Shown piece by piece: positions 1 through 11,860 of a stretch of 64,000 bases of DNA; the stretch's first letter is position 1; each line of letters starts with the position of its first letter. Below the pieces are notes generated by a model. It ran no database searches. It saw only the letters and a list, made by a program, of their open reading frames with translations, and was not told the DNA's origin. The DNA is from Microstegium vimineum. Its lineage: Eukaryota > Streptophyta > Magnoliopsida > Poales > Poaceae. Position numbers and translations under genes: made by a program. The stretch lies in assembly GCA_022036555.1 (NCBI GenBank), contig CM039132.1, positions 58,246,509 to 58,310,508 of the forward strand, read 5' to 3'.

Positions 1-332
1 ACAGCATTCCATACGGTATCGGACAGCACATTGGATTGGCTAATCAATACATTATTTAATGCAGAATTAACCCTCTCTTGTATTTTACCAGGATCGGCGT
101 TGAAAGTGATCTACCGCGGTGACGGCGGATCTTGCTTCTGGACTGCTTCGCCGATTCCATTTAGGCTGAAGGATTGGAGATACAACTGCTTGTACTCCTC
201 CATCGTCTGCTCCATAGACTGCTTCTGACGATCTGTCAGATCTGCTGTGGAGATTTCAATGACACTCCTTGGATTAGTCATGATAGATATATAATTTATA
301 CAATCGTGTCCCACTGGGCGTGCCAAAAGAGG
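1..332 (-). pseudogene. 5' internal end of a Tat gypsy element (leader, PBS side, gag start), copy B
   Basis: Reverse complement of the start of the gag-like frame at 7878-8200. The gag ATG lies at 279-281 on the minus strand, and the frame stays open to the window edge. The first residues (MTNPRSVIEIS, then DLTDRQKQSMEQ) match the other copy closely. Here the codon after SME is CAG, whereas the other copy has TAG at 8000, so this copy shows the ancestral state. The leader next to the LTR (about 305-332) carries CCCACTGGGCGTGCC, the presumed primer-binding region. It is cut by the window edge. Family assignment follows the full element at 6732-16810. Confidence 0.8.
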
Positions 333-1436
333 TGTTGACACAAAAAACGTCAGGATCTGCGAACACCTCGGGCTTATACCCGAAATTCGATATCCAAAGG
401 CATGCCAGTCGATTTGACCAGTTAATCGACAAGGACGATAACTAGAACAAGATCCAATCTAGACAACGGCGATGCGCCTGGATGCTGGGATTGAGGCTTG
501 ATCAGGATAACTAGAGCAGAGCTGAACCAGGCAACAACGATGCGCCTGGATGCCAAGGCTCAGAGGTACTCCCACGCGGAACTTGTAAGGATTTGATGGA
601 GATCAAGGTGATGCAGCCCATCGAAGCTTGAAGAACTCATTGATAAACTACAGCTAATGCAGTAAAGGGTAAATTGTGATAAAAAGTAGAATAAGAGTAA
701 AATTGGTTTGTTTGATATTGGATTGATTCATCTTTTTTCGTAGCCCTCGGGCACATATTTATACTCCCGCATGGAGAGTTGCACAAATACACGACACATA
801 TCCTTCCTAAAACAAACTCCTAACTTTAAGGAAACTGACTCGCGCAGGAGTCGGATCTAAAACAATAATATTATTTTTCTAAACAAACACACCTATTTTA
901 ACGGAAAACAAACGACTCATGCAAGAGCCGGACTCAAACTGCTATAATAATACTGGTATAAAACCACCAGTTTCCTTATGTCTCTTCTCGATGGAAATTT
1001 TCCATCGGCAGATCCCTTCAATCCACAGCTTCTTTCTTCTGGCCATCAGTTTTCCACTGATATCACACGCTAAGTTACCCTGTGCTTATCGGCATCGGCA
1101 ATATTTCCTGATCGACCACTTGTACTGGTAACTCCCCCTCATCGGCAGCCGGTACACCTCCTCATCGGCAATCTTACACTGATGACTCATCTTCAATCTA
1201 TCAGCAATCGACATCGGCAAATGTCCCTTCATCGGCAACCGGCATTTAACTCAAGCTTCCCGGCTTGACCAATTAACCTTCATCGGCAAGGACCCAGCCT
1301 CCATCAGCAATACACTCAGTATTCGCAGCACTTTCATCGGCAATACTGGCTTTTGATTCCCCGATGCCGATAGAGAACGGCCGTTGACCAGTCAAGCCTT
1401 AGCTCATTTGACACGTGCTGAAAAACGGTGTCAACA
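333..1436 (-). mobile_element. Tat-lineage LTR, copy B
   Basis: Starts TGTTGACACA and ends GGTGTCAACA, the inverted ends typical of an LTR. It matches the reverse complement of the LTRs at 6732-7877 and 15652-16810 along its length. It carries the family's internal TATA (minus strand of about 757-766). It is flanked on BOTH sides by internal element sequence: the gag/PBS side to the left and the polypurine-tract side to the right. It is therefore not a solo LTR but a shared LTR of a tandem arrangement (see findings). Confidence 0.88.
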
Positions 1437-1470
1437 CATGCCCCCCAGTTTCGGAGCGTACAATACTTCA
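1437..1470 (-). other. Polypurine-tract side of Tat copy B
   Basis: CATGCCCCCCAGTTTCGGAG directly follows the LTR. Read on the minus strand this is an A/G-rich run ending at the LTR start, the second-strand priming site. The same context sits at 15637-15651 and 23538-23552. Confidence 0.75.
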
Positions 1471-1695
1471 CGTGCCGAAATTCTCTCCACTGTAGCCATT
1501 GCTGTAGCTGTTACCTTCGAGTTAGATGCACAGTTTCCTCGATCTCCACATGTGGAACCGCAATTTAATAATAAAATCCCTCGATTGTAGCACAAACAGT
1601 TGCAGACCACCTCGATCACCGCGCGTATCTACTGCGGGCCTCTCTACATTCCTGCACAGTGTGAACCGGAACCCCAAAATGCCCCTGAGTAAGCT

Positions 1696-1703
1696 TATAA
1701 AAG
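1696..1703 (+). promoter_or_regulatory. TATA box of antisense PMD gene (copy B)
   Basis: TATAAAAG lies about 165 bp before the ATG of the PMD gene fragment. It is conserved in the other copy (minus strand 15427-15434). It points away from the LTR, so it would drive transcription antisense to the retroelement. Confidence 0.55.
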
Positions 1704-1866
1704 TTACCGGGATCCACACTACTTTTTACTCCGAGTCCATTTTCACTTTCACCTCCCTGCCTTCGTCTTCAACCTCCAGCCGCGCCCTCGAAGAGCACCT
1801 GTCCGAGCCCGAGCAACAGTCATCTCCGCAATCCAAGGACGAACCGCAAGCACTCCTTCGACTCTA

Positions 1867-2170
1867 ATGGCGATCCAAGTCGACATTCCCAAGGTGAGAC
1901 CTATTTTCTTCCTAGTCCAACCTTCTGCTGGTTCTTTTCTCGCATGAATCTGGATTTATCCCCGTTCCTTTTCTGATTCTTCCCTTTCTTTCCTTCGAAC
2001 CCTAGGAACTGTATAACAAGGTAGTCATCCCACTTGCCGGTTCCAACTTCAGCTGCTTAGGCCCCATGGGGAATCCAGACCCCACCTTCATAATCAACGC
2101 AGAAACCAACCGAATCCCCTTTAGATCCGAATGCTTCGATTTAGGACTATGGAAGGATGCGTTCCGGAAC
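1867..2170 (+). pseudogene. Truncated plant mobile domain (PMD) gene, 5' end only
   Basis: Two exons are visible. Exon 1 (1867-1893) encodes MAIQVDIPK and is followed by a GTGAG donor. Exon 2 starts at 2006 after CCCTAG and encodes ELYNKVVIPLAGSNFSCLG and onward, ending in the FRSECFDLGLWKDAF region. It matches the first exons of the antisense PMD gene at 11861-15270. At about 2170 the match stops abruptly and chromovirus LTR sequence begins, so about 90 percent of the gene is missing. PMD proteins (MAIN/MAIL1 family) are plant nuclear proteins that also occur inside transposons. This copy cannot make the full domain. Confidence 0.7.
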
Positions 2171-4384
2171 AAGGGTGAAACATGCTATAACTTATTTTCA
2201 ACAGAACCTACACTTAAAACATATTTATCAGGAAAGTTCCATGATTTATACATGCACAAAATATCACAGGAATTAATCTAAGAAACAGCAGAAACACATT
2301 TTTTAACTTTGATTTATATACATGAAACAACTAATTAAACATTAGTACTGAAGACATTCTCCAAAAACATTTATATAAAGACAACAGACAGATCATAACA
2401 TAAAGAGTCTAACAAAATTGATTTCACCTTTTTAGGATTTACCAAACTCTAGATATAAATTAAACAAGCATTAACACATTACTGAAAATGAGAATACAAA
2501 AAGAATTTCATTTCGGAAACTAGCTCGAGACACGCAGAGGTGCGCAGGGTGACCGACAGACAAGACCCTTGATTACTCGAGGTCTATCTACCATCGAGCA
2601 GGAAACAGAGAACGGTGCTGATCGACGTGTTCTCGCCGACGGTGAGGTCTCCGGCGGTGGGGTTGGGTGTGCTAAGCTCGGGATGGTGACGCGCATCCAC
2701 TGGTGGCGTCGGTTGAACCGATGCGACCGTGAAAAGGGGTCGGCGGCGTGCGGTGGCGGTGCAGCACGACGGTGCGACACGGTGAGGTGACCACCGGTGA
2801 TGCGAGGCTCGGCGCTGGGGTGCGTGAGCATCTTGGTGACGTGGTGAGTGCGATTCGAGGGTCGGTTGAGCTGGAAGGGCTCTGTGTAACCTAGACCACG
2901 TGCAAGCTCCGCGGCGGCGGCAATGGTGCACGGCCAATGGTGTTCTCACCTTGGTGATACAGGTCGAACTGGAGCTAGAGAGAGGCGTTCTCACCTCGGT
3001 TGGCTCTGGTGAAGCTTCCACAAAGATGGAGGCGTCGGAGGCGAGATAGTGAAGAGGTGAATGCTGGTTGGTCGGTGCGGTGGCGACTCGGGATCGAGGA
3101 ACGGTGGAAGCGTTCCAGCGACTAGAGTCCTTGGCTGGTTAAACAGAGACGAGCAGCGTTTGTGCGGGGCAAAGACGACGGCTAGTGCGAGATGGATTGA
3201 ACAGAGAAGCTCGGGTGGTGGTGTATTTGAGAAGGAGGCGCTGGCAATGCTCGGAGCTCTCAGAGCGAAGAAGGCAGAGAAATGCGAGCGAGTGAGTGAG
3301 TGCGGATGAGTGCAAACGAGGGTGTGAAGTGGAGGAGGTATAGGCGCTCCTCCTTGCGTGGTCATGGCCGACCGGCGCGGCCAGTGGGGCCGTGATGCGA
3401 TGTGCGGCGGTGGCAGCGGCGCTGGCGTGTTTGCAGCGAGCGGCGAAGAGCAAGACTTGGTCGACGCGCCGTTAGCGCGGATTCGCGTTCGATCGCGAGT
3501 GCGACGCGGCGTGGAATCAATCGGACGCGGCACTGCGGCGGTGTTATTGTGAAACGACGGCGCAGCGCGCGGCAGTGCGACTGGCAGGTCTGCGGCGGCG
3601 AAGCAGGGGTGTCAGCGGCGGGAAAACGGTGCAGCTCGGTCCTAGCGCCGTTAGCGCGGGCGCGAGTGCGGACGCGACTGCAACAGAGCGAGCGGCGACA
3701 GCGATGTCGGTGCAGTGCCGTAGCGGCGGCGATGGCGTGTTCCACTTCCGCGGTCAGGCATCGTCGGCCACGCGGCAGACGACGCCGACGTATGGTTCAG
3801 CCGCGGTCGGGTGAGTGCGCGCGGGCTGTGCGCGGCACGTGCGTGCGGAAGAGGGTCGATGTCGAGGGGAGGTCGATATAGAGGGGAGGGTCGAGTGGCT
3901 GAGCGAGCCTCCGACTCGGTCGAGCCTCCTGCGAGGGGTCGTTCGATCGAGCCTCTGTCCGTCATATCGAGGGGTCGAAGTCGAGGGGGGGGGGGGTCGA
4001 TTGACTGGCTGATCGAGCCTCTGGCCCGGGGTCGTTCGCTCGACCCTCGGTCCATCCCTTTTTATCGAGCGGTCGTCGAGGCCAAGCGGGCCGAAAGCGG
4101 TACCCGACCTGTTCCGGTTTTGAGTTTATTTTTCCCATTTTCTTTTATTTGATAAAACTAAGCAGAGTAAACAAACATAAAGCAAACCATACTTTACTCT
4201 AAGCATAGTAAGGTCTAGCTAAATAGGTTAAACAAGATTAAGCCAAAAACACCTATTCAAGTCTAGTTTCAAAACATGTAAACACACACATGAAATGATA
4301 GCACATGCCAACATGAATGCAATGAAATGCTTGTACTTAGTGGCTAATGATGATCCTAATGCAAGCTTGACACAGGGTGTCACA
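2171..4384 (-). mobile_element. Truncated 3' LTR of Tekay/Del-type chromovirus
   Basis: The right end reads GGTGTCACA, the inverted TGTGACACC start typical of Tekay-type LTRs, and directly abuts the polypurine tract. The body is AT-rich at both ends with a GC-rich centre (about 2600-4090), which produces many spurious long ORFs. The left end is lost at 2170 where Tat sequence begins, so only the U3 side is present. Repeated GGGGTCGTTCG motifs occur near 3935 and 4030. No host gene is seen in this stretch. Confidence 0.75.
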
Positions 4385-4397
4385 GCCCTTCCCCCTT
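4385..4397 (-). other. Polypurine tract of the chromovirus
   Basis: GCCCTTCCCCCTT on the plus strand is AAGGGGGAAGGGC on the element strand, ending exactly at the LTR start. Confidence 0.8.
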
Positions 4398-4426
4398 AAC
4401 GAAATCTCGTCCCGAGATTTAAGTTT

Positions 4427-5549
4427 TTAGTACCATTTATTATAAAAGACGGGGTAGTTTGCGATTAGGTAGGCTTCAGTCTCCCAGGTTGCATCGTTGG
4501 GACCATGATGACTCCAAAGGACTTTGAAAGTCTTCACTTCTCGATTCCTAGTGACTCTGGTCTTTGTATCCAAGATCTTGTCTGGTTCCTCAAAGTATTC
4601 CAAGTCTGAGCTGATTACGATGTCTGAACTTGGAACAGATTCTTCTTCTGGAACTCGAAGATATTTCTTGAACTGAGATACATGGAACACTGGAAAGATG
4701 GTACTCATCTCTGGGGGTAACTGTAATTGGTAAGCCACACTTGCGTCCATACAAAGCATCGAACGGTGCCATCTTAATGCTTTCTTGGTAACTGTTGTTA
4801 TAAGAAAACTCCGCCAAAGGTAACCATTTCTCCCATGATCCTTCTGCCGATACAACACATGCTCTCAACATGTCTTCCAACACTTGATTCACTCGTTCTG
4901 TTTGTCCATCTGTTTGAGGGTGATAAGCGGAACTTCGAATCAACTTTGTTCCCAACTCTTTATGTAACTGCTCCCAAAAGCGAGCGATAAACTGGGATCC
5001 TCTGTCGGATATGATAGTCTTCGGAATACCATGCAACCTTAAGATATTCTGAACATATAGCTCGGCATACTGATGTGGTCGATGTGTAACTTTGACTGGT
5101 ATGAAGTGAGCGACCTTTGTTAAGCGATCAACGATAACCCATATAGAGTCACTTCCTTTCTGAGTAGTAGGCAAACCTGTGATAAAATCCATACTGATAT
5201 CTTCCCACTTCCATTCCGGTATAGAAAGAGGTTGTAACAACCCGGCAGGTTTCATGTGCACTGCCTTGATGCGACAACACGTATCACACTTTGCGACATA
5301 TTCTGCGATATCCAACTTCATTTTAGACCACCAATACCTTGTCCTCAGGTCTTGATACATCTTACTACTACCAGGGTAGATCGATAACTTTGAGTTATGT
5401 GCTTCATTGAGAATTCTATCTCGCAAGACCTGATCCTTAGGTACTACCAAACGTTGATTGAACCATAGGACTCCTTTCTCATCCACTTTGAAATTCAGAG
5501 ATTCACTGGTTTCCAACCTTTGTTTGATTTGTACAAGCTCTTTGTCCAA
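4427..5549 (-). pseudogene. Chromovirus integrase and chromodomain, broken
   Basis: Reads right to left. First comes an H2C2 zinc-binding region (HNSKL...CDTCCRIK). The catalytic core follows with DFITGLP (first Asp), IISDRGSQF (second Asp) and SAYHPQTDGQTERVNQ (Glu). The chromodomain comes last, with FKVLWSHHGPNDATWE near the C-terminus. A frame change near 4750-4770 coincides with a deletion. The core ends at ALYGRK and is followed at once by AYQLQLPPEM, so the roughly 100-residue GPY/F module of the integrase C-terminus is missing. The domain order and chromodomain identify a Ty3/gypsy chromovirus of Tekay/Del type. A stop (TAG) separates it from RNase H at about 5550. It cannot encode a working polyprotein. 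Confidence 0.88.
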
Positions 5550-5552
5550 TTT

Positions 5553-5924
5553 CTATCCATCGATAATATCACTATCCAAGGTACACTGGATAACAATATT
5601 ATTTAGGACCAAAGGGTGCATTAGATCAAAACCATCTTCTAACAAGGGTTGCAACAAGTTACAATGAGATTTGCGGCTCAAAGCATCTGCTACAACATTT
5701 GCTTTTCCAGGATGATAATGCACTTCCAAGTTATAATCCTTGATTAACTCCAACCATCTTCTCTGCCTCATATTCAATTCAGACTGGGTAAACAAGTACT
5801 TCAAACTTTTATGATCCGTGAAAACGTGGCACATATTACCCATCAAGTAGTGCCTCCATATCTTCAAAGCATGCACGACTGCTGCTAACTCCAGGTTATG
5901 GGTCGGGTAATTCTCTTCATGAGG
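5553..5924 (-). pseudogene. Chromovirus RNase H segment
   Basis: Contains [11 protein letters not shown] and the conserved VVADALSRK end typical of gypsy RNase H. It is continuous with the RT segment but separated from it by an in-frame TGA at about 5922, where related elements have Arg after ASRQL. It belongs to the interrupted minus-strand polyprotein. Confidence 0.85.
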
Positions 5925-6726
5925 TCAGAGTTGTCGTGAGGCATAAGCAATGACTCTTCCATTCTGCATCAACACGCATCCTAATCCAATGGTTGATGCA
6001 TCACAAAACACATCAAAAGGTTCCTCCAAATTTGGTTGTGCCAAAACTGGTGCAGTTGTTAACAGTGTCCGCAAGGTACGGAACGCTGTTTCACACTCCA
6101 TGCTCCATTCAAACTTCTTGTTTTTCTGTGTTAACCTAGTCATAGGTTTAGCTATCTTAGAAAAGTCCGGGATAAAATGACGGTAATATCTGGCCAATCC
6201 TAAAAAGCTGCGAACCTCATGCACGTTAACGGGTGCTTTCCAATTCATAACTTCTTGCACCTTTGAGGGGTCTACTGAGATACCTTCAGCTGACAAGATG
6301 TGACCCAGAAAAGGTACTTTGGTCAACCAAAACTCACATTTGCTAAACTTGGCATAAAGCTTATGCTCTCTTAACCTTTTCATCACTAAACGCAGATGCT
6401 CTGCGTGGTCCTTCTCATTTTCCAAGTATACTAGGATGTCATCAATGAAAACTACCACAAACTTGTCCAACTCTTGCATGAACACTGAGTTCATCAAGTA
6501 CATAAAATGTGCAGGCGCATTTGTCAATCCAAAGGACATCACTAGATATTCAAAGAGACTGTATCTTGTGGAGAAAGCGGTCTTGGGTACATCTTCTTTT
6601 CTGATCTTAATCTGATGGTACCCAGATCGTAAATCTATCTTGGAGAACACCTTTGCTTTAGACAACTGATCAAACAACAAATCAATCCGCGGCAACGGAT
6701 ATTTATTTTTGATGGTAACTGCATTG
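5925..6726 (-). pseudogene. Chromovirus reverse transcriptase, C-terminal part
   Basis: Starts [20 protein letters not shown] and holds the RT motifs [22 protein letters not shown] and the catalytic [11 protein letters not shown] box. It then enters the RNase H start ([13 protein letters not shown]). The N-terminal RT part lies 10 kb away at 16816 and onward, because a Tat element was inserted between the codons for CVDYRPL and NAVT. The two halves share the 5-bp duplication AGAGG at the break. Confidence 0.92.
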
Positions 6727-6731
6727 AGAGG
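6727..6731. repeat. Target-site duplication, left (AGAGG)
   Basis: Identical to 16811-16815. It flanks the Tat element and lies in the chromovirus RT codons. Confidence 0.95.
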
Positions 6732-7877
6732 TGTTGACACCGTTTTTCAACGTGTCAAATGAGCTAAGGCTTGACTGGTCAGCGGCTGTTCTCCATCGGC
6801 ATCGGGAAATCTTGAGCCAGTATTGCCGATGGGAGTATACTGCGGGAAGACTAAGTGTGCTGCCGATGGAAGCTGGATGGTCCTTGTCGACAAAGGTTGA
6901 TTGGTGAAGTCGGATATTTTGAGCTATGGAGTCGCTGATGCCGATTGACGATAGGGGGACAGATTACCGATTGCTAATGAAGAGGTATTGTCGATTGCCG
7001 ATAAAGAGGCATCACTGTTTGTCGTTGAAGAGTGGTTGCCGATTGCCGATAGGGATCGATTGGTGAAGTCAGTTACCAATACAAGGTCGCCGATCGGGAA
7101 GTGTTGCCGGTGCCGCTGGACATGAGATGCCGATGAGTACATCATAACTTAGCGTTTGATGTCAGCAGGAGACTGCAGGTGGCCAGAGAAGGAAGTCGCG
7201 GATTGGAGGGACCTGCCGATGGAAAGTTTTCATCGAAGAAAAGTATAAGGAAACTGGTGTTTTGTACCAGTATTATTATAGTAGTTTGAGTCCGACTCTT
7301 GCATGAGTCATTTATTTTCCTTTAAAATAGGTGTGTTTGTTTAGGGAAATAAATATTATTGTTTTAGATTCGACTCCTGCGTGAGTCAGTTTCCTTAAAA
7401 ATAGGAGTTTGTTTTAGGAAGGATATGAGTCGTATCCTTGTACAACTCTCCATGCGGGAGTATAAATATGTGCCCGAGGGCCATGAAAAAGACAATGAAT
7501 CCAATCAAAAACAAACCAATTTTACTCTTATTCTACTTTTATCGCAATTTACCTTTTACTGCATTAGCTGTAGTTTATCAACGAGATCTTCAAGCTTCGA
7601 CGGGCTGCATCATCTTGATCTCCGTCAAACCCTTGCAAGTTCCGCGTGGGAGTACCTCTGAGCTTTGGCATTCCGGGCGCATCGCTGTTTGCCTCGTTCA
7701 GCTCTGCTCTAGTTATCTTTGATCAATCTGAGCTTTGACATCTGGGTGCATCGCCGTTGTCTCGTTCAGTTTTGTTCTAGTTATCGTCCTTGTCGATTAA
7801 CTGGCATGCCTCCGGAATACCGAGCTTTGGGTAATAGCCCGAGGTGTTTGCAAATCCTGACGTTTTTTGTGTCAACA
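6732..7877 (+). repeat. 5' LTR of the Tat element
   Basis: 1146 bp, TG...CA. It equals the 3' LTR except for about two to three dozen substitutions by eye and one missing 13-bp stretch near 7803 (see findings). It has many GCCGAT/ATCGGC motifs in the first 500 bp. No gene is contained. Confidence 0.95.
7459..7467 (+). promoter_or_regulatory. TATA box of Tat LTR
   Basis: GTATAAATA after CATGCGGGA. It is conserved in all four LTR copies (for example 16379-16387) and is the likely U3/R promoter. Confidence 0.7.
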
Positions 7878-7905
7878 CCTCTTTTAGCACGCCCAGTGGG
7901 ACCGA
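7878..7905 (+). other. Primer-binding region of the Tat element
   Basis: Directly after the LTR: CCTCTTTTAGCACGCCCAGT. Copy B has TGCCAAAAG on the complement, so the ancestral site probably read TTGGCACGCCC. It is not the common initiator-Met site. The tRNA was not identified. Confidence 0.5.
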
Positions 7906-7927
7906 TTATATAAATTATATATTTATC

Positions 7928-10627
7928 ATGACTAATCCAAGGAGTGTCATTGAAGTCTCCGCAGCAGATCTGACAGATCGTCAGAAGCAGTCTATGGAGT
8001 AGGCTATGGAGGAGTACAAGCGGTTGTATCTCAAGTCCTTCAGCCTAAACGGGATCGGTGAAGTGGTACAGAAGCAAGATCCACCGTCGCCACGGCAGAC
8101 TACTTTCCACGCCGATCCTGGTAAAGTACAAGAGACGGTTAATTATGCATTAAATAATATATTAATTAGCCAATCCAATGTGTTGTCTGATACCGTATGC
8201 AATGCTGTCAAGCAAGCTTTCAAGGGACAGGCACCATATTATGTTGGTCCAGAGTATCGTCAACTCGGATCGGCGTCTGTCGCGACTCCATCGGCGGTTC
8301 CAAAGGTGTCCACACCAATCATGAGCTGATCTGCCGATGAGATCGCGCCACCAAGATTGAACCCAGTAAGTACTACTCGTGTGAGCACCAATCTGGTGGC
8401 TTCAACAATGTCTGGACCTGTGATCCGGAATCAACCAACTTCTGCCAACTGGTGGGGATACGGTATATCTCCAAGTCCATCTGCTGATTCTAGATTGGTT
8501 CAAGATAACCATGCAGGGTGGAAGGTTCCCATGGCATTGGCAACATCTGTACAGCCGATGGTTCCGGTGATGCATTATGCTACATCTTCTCCAACGGTGC
8601 AGTTGCCAACAGGGAGTCTGCAAACGGCAATGCCCAGAGTGCCGTACGCCCAACCATCGGCAAATCACTTGCCGATACAACAAAGCTCAGTAGTTGCAAG
8701 TCAACCCATGACAGCAATGGTTCTCCGAACTGGAAGACCTGCTAATCAAGGTAGCTATGCTGTTAATTATCCGGCGCCACAAGGACGACAGGCATCAGCC
8801 GGCTATCAGTCATCGGCAACTTCTTGGCCGATGCAACAAGGCATGCCGATTGTCAATCAATCTATGTCGGCAATGACTGCTCGAGTCACGGTACCCGCGA
8901 GTCAAAGTGATCACCCAAGGGTACAACAAGAACAAGCATCAGCCGGTTATCAGCTATCGGCAAATGCTTGGCCGATGCAACGAGACATGCCGATAGTTAA
9001 TTAGCCTATATCGGCAAATTCGTGGCCGATGCAACAAGGCGTGTCAAGTGTCGATCAGCCTGCATCGGCCATGGCTGCTCAACCTGCGGTACCTGCAAAT
9101 CAAAGCGATCATTCAAGGGTACAAGAACGACAGATGTTGGCTGGCTATCAACCGATGGTAAATTCTTGGCCGATACAACAAAGCGTGTCAAATGCTAGTC
9201 AGCCTGCATCGGCAATGGTTGCTCAGCCTATGGTACTCGCAGATCAATGATATCATCCGAAGGTACGAGGGTTGCAAGAGTCAGCTGGTTATCAGCCATC
9301 GGTAAGTCACGTGCCGATGACACCTAATGCGGGTTGGATCAGTCAATTACCGATTCAGCAGCAATATGTGTCGCCTGAATGCCAAGTGGCAGGGGCTCCG
9401 CGGCGTCATCCAGCGAGTCTTCAAAATCAAGTATCGGTACATCAACCGATAAGTACTACACCGCAATACTCGCAAGTATACCATGAGACATCGGTACATC
9501 AACCGATGAATGTAATGCCACAACACAAACCAGTAACTGTGCAAAGTGGCCCATCGGTAACGCCGCCGATGCATAGTGTTCTAATAACTGGTACTGTGCA
9601 TGCTCCAAACACCTCGAGTACTTTGACATCAGAGCCTGAAGGAGTACATCAACCTACTCAATTGGTAGACGTTCGGGGTTGCTCATCGGTTAATCAGCCG
9701 ATGCATAATAGTCAACAGATTGGTGGTGTTGATGGGTCAATTGCTCCGGCCTGTTTAATACAAAGGTGTGAAGAGGTGCATCCATCTGCTCGACCAGCAA
9801 GCGATTCTGTGCATCGGCAAGATCCAGACACAAGGTTGCTTTTGACCAAGAAAATAGAAGATTCGGATTCGGACGAAGGGCCGAGTATCGGTGTTGCTGA
9901 ATTGGAAACATTCACCTTTGACATCACAGAGGCTGATCAAGGTGTTAAATCATTCGAGCCTAAAGAGACTTGGAGTGCAAAGGTGCTGTTCGTTGGACAA
10001 GGGGGCTCCGAGTCAGATGAGGAAGCAAACTTCGTCACTGCTGAATGGTTGAAAGATGAGGAGCCGATACCTTGTCCGCTCGGCCAAAGAAAGACTGGAA
10101 AGTTCACCTTCGATGTCACGAAGGCCGATGGGATATTTGACTTATTACTTCAGGATGGGCGAATTAAGCTAGCCCTTAATGAAGTAATTCCATCGGCCGA
10201 GGAACTCAAGAAGACCAGGTACTGCAAGTGGCACAATGCAACTTCTCACAGTACCAATGACTGCAAAGTATTCAGGCAGCAGTTGCAGTCAGAGATTGAC
10301 TCTGGATGAATCAAATTTGAAAATTCTAAAGTCCAGAAACCAATGGAAATTGATCAGCGCCCGTTTCCAAATAATATGATGGAAACCAGTGGAAAGACTA
10401 AGGTGCTAACATCGGATGCTACCAGAAAAAGTGCATCGGTAGATCCTGATCATCAAGCGGCTAGACGTGATGTGGAAAAGTTTACCGATGATAGGAAAGG
10501 CAAGGGGGTTGCCGATGAAGGTAGAAGTACCAATAGGGCTCTTGGCGTCGTGATCACTCACAAACAGCCAAGGCAGGAGTATCAGCAATCGCCGAAGGAG
10601 CGATATCGGCAAGAAGAAGAACATTAG
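7928..10627 (+). pseudogene. Tat gag-like protein, one frame with six in-frame stops
   Basis: A single reading frame runs from the ATG at 7928. It is broken by stops at 8000 (TAG), 8327 (TGA), 9002 (TAG), 9248 (TGA), 10307 (TGA) and 10625 (TAG), with no frameshift. The N-terminus (TNPRSVIE) is followed by a long Q/P/S/A-rich region with a repeated unit of about 60 residues (SAGYQ..SA..WPMQQGMPI), at least three copies in 8780-9240. The C-terminal part has acidic FTFD(I/V)T repeats and ends with YCKWHNATSHSTNDCKVFR, the zinc-binding-like gag end of Tat elements. All stops are TAG or TGA, which suggests decay by cytosine deamination rather than indels. Confidence 0.75.
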
Positions 10628-11299
10628 AGATGACTTCGTCGGAAAGACCACTGGAGGTGTCCCTTCTTCGTTCACTGTTGGGAAGAAGGCATTAAGCTAC
10701 CTACTGCCGATAACTGGCCTGAATGCTACGGGTACCATACTGTCGATCGGTTGGGTGAGAAACCTTGCTTTGATGATCGAGCTTCCAGGTACGCCAAGCC
10801 ACTCAGGGAGAAGAAATCGGCACACAGCCGACTGGGGGGCAAGCTCAGTGCATGTCACAGACTTGGCAGACGTGTTGAACAAGGGGACCTTGAGGAGATG
10901 GCAAATGCGAAAGTGCCCGAGGAGGAAGTGCTCTCCAGAGATCAAAACATCGGGAGCAGTGCCGATGTGAGTAATGAGAGGTGGCACCGACTTGTCTGGA
11001 AAACCAAACTCCCTCAGTGGTGCCCTAAAGGTCTGACCAAGACCCAGAAGAGAAGAATTCAGCGCAAGCGCCGTGATGACTTGCATAATACTGAGATTCC
11101 CTTAAGGGAAAAAGCAGTAGAGGCCAAGGCGCAAGGATGGAGATCCATCGGCAGGCAGCAATATATTGCCGATGGTCTAACCGGAGTCAATCTTGGACCT
11201 GTTGGCTTGAGGGCCGCGTTCGGCAAACTGGCGATTTCAATTATTATACTTGGGGGCACCTGCCGATGGTTTGTGTATGAGACGTCGTACTGCCGATGA
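10628..11299 (+). pseudogene. Tat region between gag and protease, remnant
   Basis: Continues in the same frame after another TGA at 10631. It holds a Cys/His-rich stretch (WRCPFFVHCWEEGIKLP) and the lineage signature QWCPKGLTKTQKRRIQR. Normally protease follows. Here the frame drifts into non-coding sequence after about 11220 and stops at 11297. Confidence 0.65.
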
Positions 11300-11860
11300 A
11301 TTCGTTAACCGCCAGGGGAAGATGGTTGTAAGAATGATTCTGCCGCGCTTGCGTACGACGACTAAGTGTGTGGTGCACGCGTTCTGGGAGTTACTCCTTA
11401 CTCTTTGGTGGGTCTATCGGCATTGTCCTAATTTTGGTCCGATGGAAGTATGAAGTCTCGGTTCCGATTATTGTTACAATCGGGCTAAATACCAGGGTCT
11501 GTTAAAAGTTGGGATTACTCAGAGGATTTTAGCCGATTCGATAAGTCATGGTGTCGGTAACGGTTGCCGATAACTAGGTGAGAGTTTGCCGGTGGTACTC
11601 TGGTATGGAAGTTGATTTTACCGATTGGTACTAAGTTCTAGGCTTGGAAGATGGTTTCCTAATCAGGGAGGTCCTTATTGGGTAAGATAGTCTACTCCCA
11701 GCAATGCTTATATTCTAGGAACTCTCGAAGGAGTCGACGTTTGGCATGCCCGTTTGAATGTCGATGAAAGGAAAGTTATAATACATCGGTAAAAGCATTA
11801 TATTACAGAGCAAGGTCAAGTATCAATATTACATTTGCCGATGTGATAGGATTTGGCAAG
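11300..11860. other. Pol deletion site, no gene
   Basis: About 560 bp of degenerate sequence with scattered GCCGAT motifs sits where pol should be. No DTG/DSG protease, RT or integrase motif is seen on either strand. Confidence 0.6.

Noticed and set aside
2520..4152. Several overlapping ORFs of 70-180 codons on both strands
   Set aside because: Arg/Ala/Ser-rich, in all frames of GC-rich LTR sequence. No domain or conserved frame.
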